The notes below the pieces were generated by a model that saw only the letters and a program-made list of their open reading frames with translations, was not told the origin of the DNA and searched no databases. Below are positions 10,863 through 20,645 of a stretch of DNA of 64,000 bases, piece by piece. Both the position numbers and the translations under genes were made by a program. How positions within the stretch are numbered: the stretch's first letter is position 1; each line of letters starts with the position of its first letter. Origin of the DNA: Flectonema sp. DT1601 (lineage: Eukaryota; Euglenozoa; Diplonemea; Diplonemida; Diplonemidae); contig OZ025791.1 of the NCBI GenBank assembly GCA_964019425.1, positions 968,501 to 1,032,500 on the forward strand, written 5' to 3'.

Positions 10863-13800
10863 ATGTGGTTTGCACAATGGCTAGAAACTATTCCAAGGTT
10901 TCGAAAAAATTCGAAAAAAGAAGAAAAAAGCAATGGAACTAAAAAGAATGTACCACAAAGAGTCTCCCAAGGAGCAAAAAGGCACAAAAAACCGAATCAA
11001 AAGGCCCATGATCAAAAGAAATCATACGCGGATATTCTTAAAGGCAAACAAACACATGTAGTTCCGCATGGAAACAGGCAACATGTAAACAAACAAGTAG
11101 CAAGTAAGCCACGCATTGTTCCGAATAAGATAAAGGAAAAGCAAGTGACACATCAGAAGGTTATCACAGCACCAATTGTCAAAAGTAAACCGAAGAGTAA
11201 AACTGATAACAATATGATGGTCAGGGCAAAAAATATAAAACCCGGATACGAAAAAAACACAATTAAACGGGGCCGGTCGAACAGACCAGTTAAAGCTACA
11301 GAGAGACAGAAGACGAAGGAACAACCGAAGCCTAAACAAAGGAAAGCTTCGAGTAGAAGTAGATCTAAACCTAAGAATATACAGGTAAAAATGCAACCTA
11401 ATACAAAAGGGAGATTGGATCAAACGAACAAAAATTCTAAAAAGAAGAAAAAGGCAAACGAGTTTCAAATAGTACCCGAAAAGGGGAAGAAAAACAGAAA
11501 ACCAGTAGTTCATCGCAACAATACTGGCTTCCACAGTGCTGTGTTCAATAGATATGAGATCATTGAACGTGGTGCACGTCGATCAAAAGATCACGAAGAA
11601 CAAAGGAGAGAAGCTCTACAAATTTTCAATGTAACCCATAAAAAAACATTGGAAGTAGGGCGAAGACATCGACGTATCAGGGAACCTGTCGACCTTGATT
11701 CGGACGAAACAGGAGTAATCTATGCACTCATAGATGAAAAAGGTTCCGCAAGATATGTCGGACAAACCTCCAACACCGCATCACACAGAGAACGTGGGCA
11801 TTGGTACTCCCGTCACTCAAAGGGAACAACCATCTCCAAGTTCATTAGAAAAAGAGGAAGTCCTCTATTCGCAGCAACACTGGAAAAAGTGAACATCTGC
11901 AGCAGTTTAATGAAAACTGCATTTCGTACAGCAGCAAATCCGGCAGAATCGTTTTGGATACAGCATCTAAATCCACAAACGAATATGTTCAGAATGCCAA
12001 ATAAGGCATATGTCGGAAAGCCACTAAAGACGGGAAGTGAAGTACAAAACCGGAGAATACCGGAAAAACGAGAACCGTCAATCCCAAAAAAGTGGTATCA
12101 TTTGGAAGGAGACACTCTGATAGTAGATACTGAACCAGGTAAATACGTTGGTATCAGAAAACAAATACAGAGCCTGATCGACTTACCAAAGATCAATGAG
12201 GATGCTATAGCCAAGTGGTCAATTAATAGAACTCAAAGGTTGCTAGCATGGATCATCGACCATATCCAAGCGTCTCATCAAGAAATTGATATCATCAGTC
12301 AGATAATCTTAGCACTTAAAGATAGATTATCAGACAAGAAAAAAGATACAGAGACGAAAAGGATATCAAAACTCGGATCAACATGGCTTAAAATTCGGTT
12401 TGTACACCCTTTGATTGAGAAATTGGATCTCAAAAGGGTATTCACATGCAAACAGGCGTTACTCCTCGCCAAAGACCGAGCAGAAATACTTCCGACAATG
12501 AAAGTGTCAAGATACTTGACAACTAAGTTGGAGGATGTGCTATGTGACCGTGCCAATGATAGTTCAACAGACAACGCACAAGAAGAACTATGTGATCCTG
12601 AGACATGTAAATGTCATGTATTCATAAAGAAAGAATACAGAGAAGAAGAAAAACATGTGATCACACACTCATCAAAGCTGAATATATCCAACAGACTTAA
12701 GATGTTATTATCGAGAGGTGCTAGATATAGACTCTTTGAGGATCCGAAAACTGTCACGGAGGAAGTAATGTACGCTATAGATGAATACATCATGCATTAC
12801 TTCCCAGATGAGAAATACGAACCTCTATGTATTTTTTTAAAAAAAGCGGCAAAAAATCAAATCGGAAAGCTACCGCAGATGGATGTTATTGATGAATTCA
12901 AACAAGTACAGAAGGAACTGAAGGAAATTAAAAAACATTTGATTTTTACCAGAATCGACAAAACGACACACGATCTGGCAGTATGTTGTAAGAAATACTA
13001 CAACACAAAACTAAACGAGCACATCGGTAACAGAATTGTGTACGCAGAGGTTCCGAAAGATCAGATAAATCCAACGATGAAAAGGATCGAAGACATCAAC
13101 AAGAAACATGGTTTCAGAAATACGGAAAATTTGCCATATTTATATGGAAATCCGAAGATGCATAAAGACCCTCCGAAGTTTAGATTCATAGCTGGAACTT
13201 CGAACAAAACACTGGATGTCAAATACATCAACTCTAAGGTAATGCCTGCGCCCTTCACAGCCACAACAGACATGTCAAAGGAAATGTCTGGGATACTTAA
13301 GACTTTCATGGAAATAGTTAAAAAAGCTGAAAAAGTGGAATACGAAACAACGAATATAAGAAAGTATTTTATAATTCAGAATGTAGATGAAGTTGCACAG
13401 TACATCAAAAGCAACTACTCAACTCTCCAACAAATGAAGGTAAAGACATATGATTTCTCAGATATGTACACGAACCTCCCCCATGATAAGATTAAAAAAG
13501 TTATCAACGAATTAATCAGCAAGTACATGGACGGGCAGATAATGGTTAGAGACAAAAGAAGTGGAATTGGTAAAGACTTTTACCTTGACAAAAGCTACGA
13601 TAAAGATGTTCAAGTAGCATACGAAGAGAGCAAAGTTAAAGAACTACTCAGCACGATTCTATCTAATGCTTACATTAAGAATGGAGAACTTATGCTCAAA
13701 CAAAGCCATGGTATACCGATGGGTTCTCAATGCTCACCACATATTGCGAACTTATACTGCTTTGGCATTGAAAAACAATGGGTGGAAAACGTCATTTCAC

Positions 13801-16800
13801 AGAAAGGTATTGGGGCAGCGATAAATAACAAAATCATATTCAGATACATTGATGATTTTTTAATTTTCAGCCACAATGACCCAAGCCCACCACCGAGTGA
13901 GATGTATAAAATGTCATATACAGATACATCAATGGGCAACAACGATGTAGTATTCCTTGGGATGAGAATCCGGTTGGAAGAAAGGCCGAGAGGACACCCG
14001 TTCGTACGACTTTCAATATGGGATAAAGAAAATCTGTTTAATTTCCAACCCATTAAGTATACCAGTTCGGAATCCAACGCACCGAAAAGCCTAGGACCAG
14101 GTATTCTAAAAGGTGCCATGTACAGAGCCGCTACTAATATCAATAACGATTTCGACTTATACCTTGAAATTGAGAAAGTGCTATACCGTCTGAGAAGTCG
14201 CGGATACTCGAAAAACAGTCTGTTCCCCCAATATAAAGACTTTGTACTGGGTACATACTGGGATTTCCCAAAACAAAGGGAAAGTCTTCATCATCATTTC
14301 TTTGAAATCAATCGGAAATATGACAACGGAAGACCAGTATCGAAAGAAAAACAGACAATCCAACAACATTATAAAGTCAATGGAAGGGATGACATTTATA
14401 ATATGCTGTTGGACAAGAGAATTGGATATGCGAAATTAAGGAGGAATGACAACACATTGGTGACATCATTTAAAATTGCCAGTCAAGCGATTATTAAAAA
14501 CAAGAAGGAATGTCAGCAATGCAAAGCTATAATCTCTGACGACACTGAATCACTGGTCAATGATATCAACATTAAATATCACACTGGAATATTCAAAACA
14601 GCAAAATTCTACAAGGAATTTAAAGAGATATTGCCTATCAATGTCAGTATCCTTTCATACAAAAAGGGTATAACAACTCGAGTAGTAGTCAACAAAGATA
14701 ACAATCACGAATGTCACATGTTGATCGGATGTACGGAAGGTGGATTTTTCTTTCCAATTACAGCAAGATACACGGAAAAGGAAATTCAAAGTCAGCTACT
14801 CGAAAAGAAGGATCCAGAAAAATCCGATATCGCTGACAACACGTCGAAAGACTTGAAAGTAGTACAAAAGGAGCAGAAGTCAGAAGAGTCTGGAAAAACT
14901 GAAGTACCAAACGATGATTATTGGTCCACCTTCATTGATAATAAATTCCCTATTACGATGCACACGCAACCAGCAGAAGGACTTCGTAGTGGGGAATGTG
15001 GCTGGGCAACTGTTAACTTCATAGCAGATCACCTCAAAACTGAAAGAATCAGAATATCGAAGATGTTTAAGATTCAATTCCGACTCGCAGAGCAAGAGCT
15101 TAAGTTAATTGGAGAGAACTTGATGTTCTCATTTAACCCAGATGGTTGGTTTCATCAGATAGTTATTTATGAAACAATAAGAATATATCTGGGACTAGAA
15201 GTAACACATGTGACAACCCATGAACAGCTGAAAACAATCACAGTAGGTCCAACAGAACAAGAAACTATTGTCATTCCATACATCATAGTGTCACGTAGAG
15301 CAGCCTACACACATTACATCGTCTTTATTGATATAAATTCTAAATACAAGGGATTTGATATAATCAATCCAACTCCAGATTGTAATGGGATAGAAGATAT
15401 CATGACGAAGTATCCGTTGAAGGAATACGAATACCACGTTGTAATGAAAACAACGAAAGATATTCCTCCAATAGACTTGTCTGCACTGGCAATAACAGAG
15501 TCACCAGCAAAGGATAATTCCACAACAAAAACTACAGAAGTGGAAATTAAAAAATTCACGGACGAGGAGGATGTAACAGATCTTGAGACAATGATTTCGG
15601 CAATCGAAAAAGCGGACAAAATGAAGCCCAAATCGACACCGGGAAAAGTCAATAAGATAGAGATAAGGGCCGTATCACCACCAAAGATATGCCAGGATAA
15701 TATACCGACCCTGTACATATCGCCGATGGTGAAGATACCACCATTACCAGTACTACTATCACCAGTGTTACCAAGACCATCAATAATTCCAATGACAATA
15801 CCAATAACGATACCGAAGATAATAAAAATGGAACCTTCGGTAATGCAAAAAATTATATCGCTACCATCAAATAGTTTTCAGAAGACGCTAGTCACTGTAA
15901 ATAATGCACTTACGGTAGCCCCACCAGCAATCCCGACATTGATGCCAGCAACGATTTCAAAGGTATCACAATTGGCACCGCCGACTGTACTTCAAAAGAA
16001 GACACAAGTCATTGCAAATGATGAACTCACACAGGTCCCGCCGATAATTCCAACAATGATACCAACACCAATTACAAATTTATCACAATCGACACCGTCA
16101 ATTGTACTTCAAAAGAATACACAAGTCAGTGCGAGTGATGCACTTACACAGGCCCCGCCGATAATTCCAACGCTGATGCCAGCAAGGATTTCAAAAATAT
16201 CACAATTAGCACCGCCGACTGTAATTCAGAAGAAGACACAAGTTATTGCAAATGAGACACCTACAATGGCCCCACCTGCAATCCCAACGTTGATGCCAGC
16301 AACGATCTCAAAGGTATCACAATTGGAACCTCCAACTGTACATCAAAGTGTGATTCAATCTATGAAAACGATACAATTACCGATTGTATCACCATTGGAT
16401 CTGGATCATAATGATGTGGATATGATCGATATGCCGTCACCAGCAACAGTACAACTGGATACGGACACTGACATGGTAATGGAAACTATGTCACCAGAGA
16501 CGCAGGAATCACCGGAGCATAGATATGCTGGCGTAATGACTCCATCCAAAGACAGGATGGAGTCACCACCAATAACTCCGATTAAGATTAAGACTCCACT
16601 GAAAATAAAGACGCCTCTGAAGATCGAAACTCCGACTAAAATAATTCCACAAACCCAACAAGCATGTTGGGATGGAAAGAACCTCGAATTAATACGAAGT
16701 TTGTCAAAAGAAAGACAGTTGGAGAAAATAGTCACCACATACAGACTAAGATCAACTACACCACAAACAGTAGCCAGGAAGATGGAAACACCACCTACTG

Positions 16801-17510
16801 TAAGCAGTAAAGCCACGAATTCCGGAACAACAATACCGATTACACCACAAAAGGTATCAAGAGTACTAACATACACAGATACAGAGAATATCGGTAAAAC
16901 TTGCAAATATTGCAATAAATCCTGGAAGTCATTTATTGACCATATCAATAAATGTGGAATATTCAGAGCATCAAAAGAATATCCAACATATGTTGATGAA
17001 GATGATAACACTTCATTTACGGTCACTGAATACAAAACGGATCCTCGAAATAGTATTGTAACTGTTACAAAAGATGAGACAGAAACTCATATGTTATCTA
17101 TCAAAAAGAATGGCAAGTTGGCAACACAAACGGTCGCTGATGAACCAGAGAGAAGCAGTAACAAGAGACTGAACTCACAGAGTCCAATGCGAATTGTGAG
17201 AATCAAAAAATACCTGAGCAACCGGAAAAGGCTTAAAAATGAGTGTACTGAACATAAGTTGGCACAGAAAATGAAACTTAAAGAAGTACAAAAACAGAAA
17301 TTAGCAAAGGGAAAGGAAAAGAAGAAACTGAAATTGGTAAAAAGACTCAACTCGCAGAGTCCAATGAGACCGATGCTCAGAAGAAATACTCGAAAGAAAA
17401 GAAGCAAACAAGATGAACATGATTCTTCAGATGATATGAGTATTTCACAGAGATCTTCAACTCCAGATATCCCTGATGCTAAGGAACAATTATCAGACTT
17501 TGATAATTAA
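10863..17510 (+). CDS. Penelope-like retroelement polyprotein (GIY-YIG nuclease, reverse transcriptase, protease-like domain, zinc finger)
   Basis: One uninterrupted frame of 2215 codons. Residues 1-275 are very basic. A GIY-YIG endonuclease follows at about 284-375: VIYAL with Y287, RYVGQT with Y298, an arginine helix, and E362 in NPAESFW with a trailing Asn. The reverse transcriptase of Penelope type spans about 735-1030: YLYGNPKMHK, motif A DFSDMYTNLP (D864, D867), motif B GIPMGSQCSPHIANLY (from 950) and motif C FRYIDDFLIF (catalytic D997, D998). After a CxxC motif comes a domain near 1360-1500 with C1379 (SGECGW), H1484 (YTHYIVF) and D1490 that resembles a papain-like protease. A proline-rich stretch holds four 39-residue repeats. 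A CCHC-type finger (C2014, C2017, H2027, C2031) and a basic tail close the protein. N-terminal GIY-YIG marks the Chlamys/Naiad-type branch of Penelope-like elements. All key residues are present, so it may be active or recently so. Confidence 0.9.
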   Translation: MWFAQWLETIPRFRKNSKKEEKSNGTKKNVPQRVSQGAKRHKKPNQKAHDQKKSYADILKGKQTHVVPHGNRQHVNKQVASKPRIVPNKIKEKQVTHQKVITAPIVKSKPKSKTDNNMMVRAKNIKPGYEKNTIKRGRSNRPVKATERQKTKEQPKPKQRKASSRSRSKPKNIQVKMQPNTKGRLDQTNKNSKKKKKANEFQIVPEKGKKNRKPVVHRNNTGFHSAVFNRYEIIERGARRSKDHEEQRREALQIFNVTHKKTLEVGRRHRRIREPVDLDSDETGVIYALIDEKGSARYVGQTSNTASHRERGHWYSRHSKGTTISKFIRKRGSPLFAATLEKVNICSSLMKTAFRTAANPAESFWIQHLNPQTNMFRMPNKAYVGKPLKTGSEVQNRRIPEKREPSIPKKWYHLEGDTLIVDTEPGKYVGIRKQIQSLIDLPKINEDAIAKWSINRTQRLLAWIIDHIQASHQEIDIISQIILALKDRLSDKKKDTETKRISKLGSTWLKIRFVHPLIEKLDLKRVFTCKQALLLAKDRAEILPTMKVSRYLTTKLEDVLCDRANDSSTDNAQEELCDPETCKCHVFIKKEYREEEKHVITHSSKLNISNRLKMLLSRGARYRLFEDPKTVTEEVMYAIDEYIMHYFPDEKYEPLCIFLKKAAKNQIGKLPQMDVIDEFKQVQKELKEIKKHLIFTRIDKTTHDLAVCCKKYYNTKLNEHIGNRIVYAEVPKDQINPTMKRIEDINKKHGFRNTENLPYLYGNPKMHKDPPKFRFIAGTSNKTLDVKYINSKVMPAPFTATTDMSKEMSGILKTFMEIVKKAEKVEYETTNIRKYFIIQNVDEVAQYIKSNYSTLQQMKVKTYDFSDMYTNLPHDKIKKVINELISKYMDGQIMVRDKRSGIGKDFYLDKSYDKDVQVAYEESKVKELLSTILSNAYIKNGELMLKQSHGIPMGSQCSPHIANLYCFGIEKQWVENVISQKGIGAAINNKIIFRYIDDFLIFSHNDPSPPPSEMYKMSYTDTSMGNNDVVFLGMRIRLEERPRGHPFVRLSIWDKENLFNFQPIKYTSSESNAPKSLGPGILKGAMYRAATNINNDFDLYLEIEKVLYRLRSRGYSKNSLFPQYKDFVLGTYWDFPKQRESLHHHFFEINRKYDNGRPVSKEKQTIQQHYKVNGRDDIYNMLLDKRIGYAKLRRNDNTLVTSFKIASQAIIKNKKECQQCKAIISDDTESLVNDINIKYHTGIFKTAKFYKEFKEILPINVSILSYKKGITTRVVVNKDNNHECHMLIGCTEGGFFFPITARYTEKEIQSQLLEKKDPEKSDIADNTSKDLKVVQKEQKSEESGKTEVPNDDYWSTFIDNKFPITMHTQPAEGLRSGECGWATVNFIADHLKTERIRISKMFKIQFRLAEQELKLIGENLMFSFNPDGWFHQIVIYETIRIYLGLEVTHVTTHEQLKTITVGPTEQETIVIPYIIVSRRAAYTHYIVFIDINSKYKGFDIINPTPDCNGIEDIMTKYPLKEYEYHVVMKTTKDIPPIDLSALAITESPAKDNSTTKTTEVEIKKFTDEEDVTDLETMISAIEKADKMKPKSTPGKVNKIEIRAVSPPKICQDNIPTLYISPMVKIPPLPVLLSPVLPRPSIIPMTIPITIPKIIKMEPSVMQKIISLPSNSFQKTLVTVNNALTVAPPAIPTLMPATISKVSQLAPPTVLQKKTQVIANDELTQVPPIIPTMIPTPITNLSQSTPSIVLQKNTQVSASDALTQAPPIIPTLMPARISKISQLAPPTVIQKKTQVIANETPTMAPPAIPTLMPATISKVSQLEPPTVHQSVIQSMKTIQLPIVSPLDLDHNDVDMIDMPSPATVQLDTDTDMVMETMSPETQESPEHRYAGVMTPSKDRMESPPITPIKIKTPLKIKTPLKIETPTKIIPQTQQACWDGKNLELIRSLSKERQLEKIVTTYRLRSTTPQTVARKMETPPTVSSKATNSGTTIPITPQKVSRVLTYTDTENIGKTCKYCNKSWKSFIDHINKCGIFRASKEYPTYVDEDDNTSFTVTEYKTDPRNSIVTVTKDETETHMLSIKKNGKLATQTVADEPERSSNKRLNSQSPMRIVRIKKYLSNRKRLKNECTEHKLAQKMKLKEVQKQKLAKGKEKKKLKLVKRLNSQSPMRPMLRRNTRKKRSKQDEHDSSDDMSISQRSSTPDIPDAKEQLSDFDN
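15906..16350 (+). repeat. Four tandem 117-bp repeats inside the Penelope-like element
   Basis: Units start at 15906, 16023, 16140 and 16257, each encoding about 39 residues with the pattern APPxIPTLMPAxISKxSQL followed by PPTVxQKKTQVIA. The units differ by several substitutions each. The encoded stretch is rich in Pro, Thr and Ile and links the protease-like domain to the zinc finger. Confidence 0.9.
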
Positions 17511-17513
17511 AAA

Positions 17514-17541
17514 CACTTTCTACATTTATTGTAGAAAAGTG
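17514..17541 (+). terminator. Hairpin directly after the Penelope-like element stop codon
   Basis: CACTTTCTACA (17514-17524) pairs with TGTAGAAAAGTG (17530-17541): eleven pairs with one bulged A and a five-base loop. It begins four bases after the stop codon. It may help end or protect the transcript; the role is not known. Confidence 0.5.
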
Positions 17542-17613
17542 CTCCACTAGTAGTGAGCTACGAACTAGTAACAGCAAAAAATATGTTTTTTTTATTTATG
17601 AACATGAAACACA

Positions 17614-17747
17614 AAGTAACTACATTCCAGTCCTGCAAACTGGAATGACTCAGTCTCAACATTTGACTGACTTACTTCTACACCATACTGATGAGAGAGA
17701 ATAGAGGTAAGAGGTATATGGATTACTCTCGAAACCTATAGTTACTT
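17614..17747 (+). ncRNA. Hammerhead-like structured RNA segment behind the Penelope-like element
   Basis: The outer arms AAGTAACTA (17614-17622) and TAGTTACTT (17739-17747) pair perfectly. Right after the first arm sits a perfect 9-bp hairpin (17623-17631 with 17639-17647). Further in, CTGATGA (17688-17694) is directly followed by GAGAG, and CTCTC directly precedes GAAA (17731-17734); this is the conserved core and helix II of a hammerhead ribozyme. Penelope-like elements are known to carry hammerheads. Against it: about 40 nt separate the hairpin from CTGATGA and several nt separate GAAA from the closing arm, so it is not a canonical fold. It could be a decayed or unusual ribozyme, or chance. 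Confidence 0.35.
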
Positions 17748-18369
17748 TAATATGCTAAGTTGCGCATCACCCTTAGTCACTGTATTTAAAACTAATGTTA
17801 AATTATCTTTATGTTTTTATGATACAACACAGTTGTAATTTTTACAAAATCGAACATACATCCCCCGTGAGTTTTGCACCAATACTCTTTCCTTCAAGAC
17901 TCGAACTTAATTGCTTTAGGTTAAGGAGTTTTGAATAAAGATTTCTTTATCGTATCGCACTCAATTTATTCACAGGCGGCACTTCACAAGCATGAGGGAA
18001 CTGAATGCTTGGAGTTGTTTTCTTGACAACAGGTGGCTTTGTAAATAGCAATAACACAACACTTTCCTGCTCTATTTTTAACTGAACTGATTACTGCATT
18101 CTTAGGTAGAAAGGGAATTGCTTAGGCTGTTCTGCTAAATAGTTGGCTGGAAAACTTTTGTTGGTTTTAAAAGATGCCGAGTCTCAACTTCATATTCCGA
18201 ATTATTATGAAGCAGATGAACAAGTAGGACTATCGTACAAACTGAAGTCCAACTCGTGTGAAATATGAAGCTACTTGTGGTGAGGGTGCTCATCTAACTT
18301 TCTCCTAACTCAGCTAACAATCTGTGTCTGGACAACATCTCTCTATTATTATCACAGGATCATTACAAA
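17748..18369. other. Intergenic region
   Basis: No gene is seen. It is AT-rich and ends with a pyrimidine-rich run and a CACAG splice acceptor 12 nt before the next start codon. Confidence 0.5.
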
Positions 18370-19059
18370 ATGGGTTGTGTGGAGGCCATGCAGCTAAAAC
18401 GACCTTTGGAGCGGTCTGATTGGCCGTTCCTAGGATCTCCCACACCGCTGTTGTTGATGTGGTGGTATGGTGTAACAACTCTATTTTCTCTGATTACATA
18501 TATCGCATGGGCCAGGGATGCGAGTGGACTCAGCGACGGAGTAACAAATGCCTTTGCGGGATTCGCAGTAATTTCTGTAGTTGTGTACATATTGCTGAGT
18601 GCTTCTAGTTTCTACTGGGCTTGGCAAACAGTGGGGGAAGCGAAGGGGCAGCGAATACGACTTGGGATTCTGTGTTTTTTTGTTGCTGCGGATTCCCCAA
18701 TCTTGGCCACACACATGTTGGTTCTTTATCGAATCGGAGCGCGTGACAGCTACCTGCAGACAATTGATATGGGGCTGCGATTTGTTTCTTGGATTTGTGG
18801 ATTCTTCTTTTTGTGGGTATCGTACCTGATAGCTGCCTCAAAGTATTTCCACGAGACAAAAGGCTACAACAGACCTCCACTTGAACAGGTCTGGAAACGG
18901 AAATTTGGATCTCGAGGTACTTTCTCACCGTACCAAAACCGCGAAACTCGAGGTACGTTCTCACCTTATCAAAACCGCGAAAATCGTGACAGCACGGCTG
19001 ATGATCGAGTTTATCGCAATCTCAATCTGGTGGTGACTCCATATGGAGACCCTGCTTAG
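18370..19059 (+). CDS. Four-helix membrane protein with repeated tail motif
   Basis: I do not recognise the family. The 229-residue protein has four hydrophobic segments (about 23-45, 58-80, 92-115, 134-155), each long enough to cross the membrane. It starts MGC, a possible myristoylation and palmitoylation site, and its last third is hydrophilic. The tail contains a tandem repeat, RGTFSPYQNRE occurring twice (about 178-200), that could be a docking or phosphorylation motif. The start codon is chosen because it follows a TTATTATCACAG splice acceptor by 12 nt. The topology is vaguely like small protist transporters or G-protein-coupled receptor-like fragments, but no motif supports a specific role. 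Confidence 0.75.
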   Translation: MGCVEAMQLKRPLERSDWPFLGSPTPLLLMWWYGVTTLFSLITYIAWARDASGLSDGVTNAFAGFAVISVVVYILLSASSFYWAWQTVGEAKGQRIRLGILCFFVAADSPILATHMLVLYRIGARDSYLQTIDMGLRFVSWICGFFFLWVSYLIAASKYFHETKGYNRPPLEQVWKRKFGSRGTFSPYQNRETRGTFSPYQNRENRDSTADDRVYRNLNLVVTPYGDPA

Positions 19060-19643
19060 TTGTACGCACTGATTTGTTCTGTTTTTGTAGTTAGGTTAGT
19101 TAAGCTTTCCTTCATAAGTGAGGTATCTGTTGCAAGTTAATAGAATTTAGAATACATCCTTTGTGAGGTTCTCAATATTTGTTAAACTTATTTGTCCATT
19201 GCACCAGTCAAAAGAAATGGAAGAGGGAAGGATAGCTGCGCATGCCGTCAACTAAAGTCATGAGAAGTATTAGCAGTTCCTAAATTTTTGCTTTATAAAA
19301 TAATATTTTATTCACAATTCGGTGACAGGTAATTATTTCCTAATTATCAAGAAGATGAATCAAATTCTCGATGTCTTAATAAGTATCAGTCAGAATTTTG
19401 TAGGAAGGATAACCTTGTTTGCTAACGTATCCCGGTGAGTGGATGAAACAGGTCAACCGAGCGATAGCGCACACCCTTGAGGTGGTGCAAGCCCTAGTGA
19501 TGAGAGAATGGAGACGAGTATTATTGGTTGTGTAACATACAAATGTCATCCATCTGTGAGTCAATGCAGGGATCGTATTTACAATTATTGCATTTGGAAG
19601 CAATTTAATAATATTTTGTTTTTTTCAGTAGATACTTAAAACA
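19060..19643. other. Intergenic region
   Basis: No gene is seen. Near 19495 there is a short GTGATGAGAGAATGGAG sequence resembling the one at 17688. The stretch ends in a T-rich run and TTTTTCAG 15 nt before the next ATG, a strong 3' splice site. Confidence 0.5.
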
Positions 19644-20645
19644 ATGCAAGTTTTTGTGACGTGTCCTGATTTGGGATTCCCTGCAGTGTCAGTCACAACT
19701 GGTACTGATTCTGTTGTGGGCGACGTGTTGACAGCAGCAGCTGGAGAGTGGGATATCGACCCAGAGGAAGTTGAACTCTCGTTCACTGGTGATACCCTTT
19801 CAGAAACTAAGCGATTAGCGGATCATGGCGTGGGTGCAAACAGCGAGTTGGAAATGCAGAAGAAGCGCTTTAGGACGTTTGGTAAATGTTGGTTTGTTGA
19901 TGATAAAAAAAGGGAGAAGCTGTTGCTTTGGATCAGAGATCACGTTACTGAGAACTTGTATCTAGACACCCCTACATTCTCAGAAGATGGCTGCCTCACT
20001 GTTGACAGTGAATTGCTGCCCTCAGGTGCCAAACGGATTTCTTTCCGTAATTCAAATTTCAACAACGCAGTCATCTCACAAAACTTCCTTCACCAATCTT
20101 TAATCACGCATGTTGACCTTTCAGATCTTTGTGGTATTACCACTATTAGAAGTAATTTCTTGTCTTCCTGTTCACAAATCACTGCTGTTAACCTATTAGG
20201 TCTTTGTAGTGTCACCGTTATTGGTAATAATTTCTTGGGAGACTGTTCGCAAATCACTGCTGTTGACCTTTCAGGTCTTAGTAGTGTTACCACTATTGGA
20301 AATGATTTCTTGTCTTACTGTTCTCAGGTCACTGCAGTTGATTTATCGGGTCTTGGTAGTGTCACAACTATTGGAGAGTATTTCTTGTCCTCCTGTTCAC
20401 AAATCACAGCTCTTGACCTTTCAGGCCTTAGTGGTGTCACCACTATTGGATATGACTTCTTGGAAGACTGTTCACAAATCACTGCCCTTGACATATCAGG
20501 TTTTAGTTGTGTGACTGAAGTGGAAGATTCGTTCCTCTGCGATTGCTGCGCACTTGAATCTCTTCGACTGCCCGACAACAGTGCTATTCGAGCAGTTTGC
20601 GAAAAGCCGACATTTACCAAATGCAACGTAGTAATCGATTCTTAA
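19644..20645 (+). CDS. Ubiquitin-like domain plus leucine-rich repeat protein
   Basis: The 333-residue protein begins with a ubiquitin-like region (about 1-72; LSFTGDTLSETKRLADHG follows the ubiquitin pattern) and then a linker with KKREKLLLWIRDHV. From about residue 150 it carries seven roughly 25-residue leucine-rich repeats of the BspA-like kind, with the unit DLSGLSSVTTIGNDFLSYCS. The last repeats are more diverged and cysteine-rich. There is no signal peptide, so it is probably cytosolic. Leucine-rich proteins of similar repeat type are, as I recall, common in kinetoplastids. A ubiquitin-like head suggests an adaptor between a bound target and the ubiquitin system, which is inference. 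The ATG follows TTTTTCAG by 15 nt. Confidence 0.8.
   Translation: MQVFVTCPDLGFPAVSVTTGTDSVVGDVLTAAAGEWDIDPEEVELSFTGDTLSETKRLADHGVGANSELEMQKKRFRTFGKCWFVDDKKREKLLLWIRDHVTENLYLDTPTFSEDGCLTVDSELLPSGAKRISFRNSNFNNAVISQNFLHQSLITHVDLSDLCGITTIRSNFLSSCSQITAVNLLGLCSVTVIGNNFLGDCSQITAVDLSGLSSVTTIGNDFLSYCSQVTAVDLSGLGSVTTIGEYFLSSCSQITALDLSGLSGVTTIGYDFLEDCSQITALDISGFSCVTEVEDSFLCDCCALESLRLPDNSAIRAVCEKPTFTKCNVVIDS

Larger units (their letters stand above)
10863..17760 (+). mobile_element. Penelope-like element, N-terminal-GIY-YIG type, apparently intact
   Basis: The element is defined by its single large coding frame and the structured sequence just behind it. Its sense strand is strongly A-rich, unlike the host genes on either side. 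The ends are not resolved: no long terminal repeat pair or clear target-site duplication could be found by eye between 9880-10862 and 17511-18369. It lies between host genes on the same strand (calpain and a membrane protein) and interrupts neither. Confidence 0.8.

Noticed and set aside
11022-11534. Minus-strand 170-codon frame inside the Penelope-like element
   Set aside because: Antisense to a lysine-rich coding region, with no independent support.
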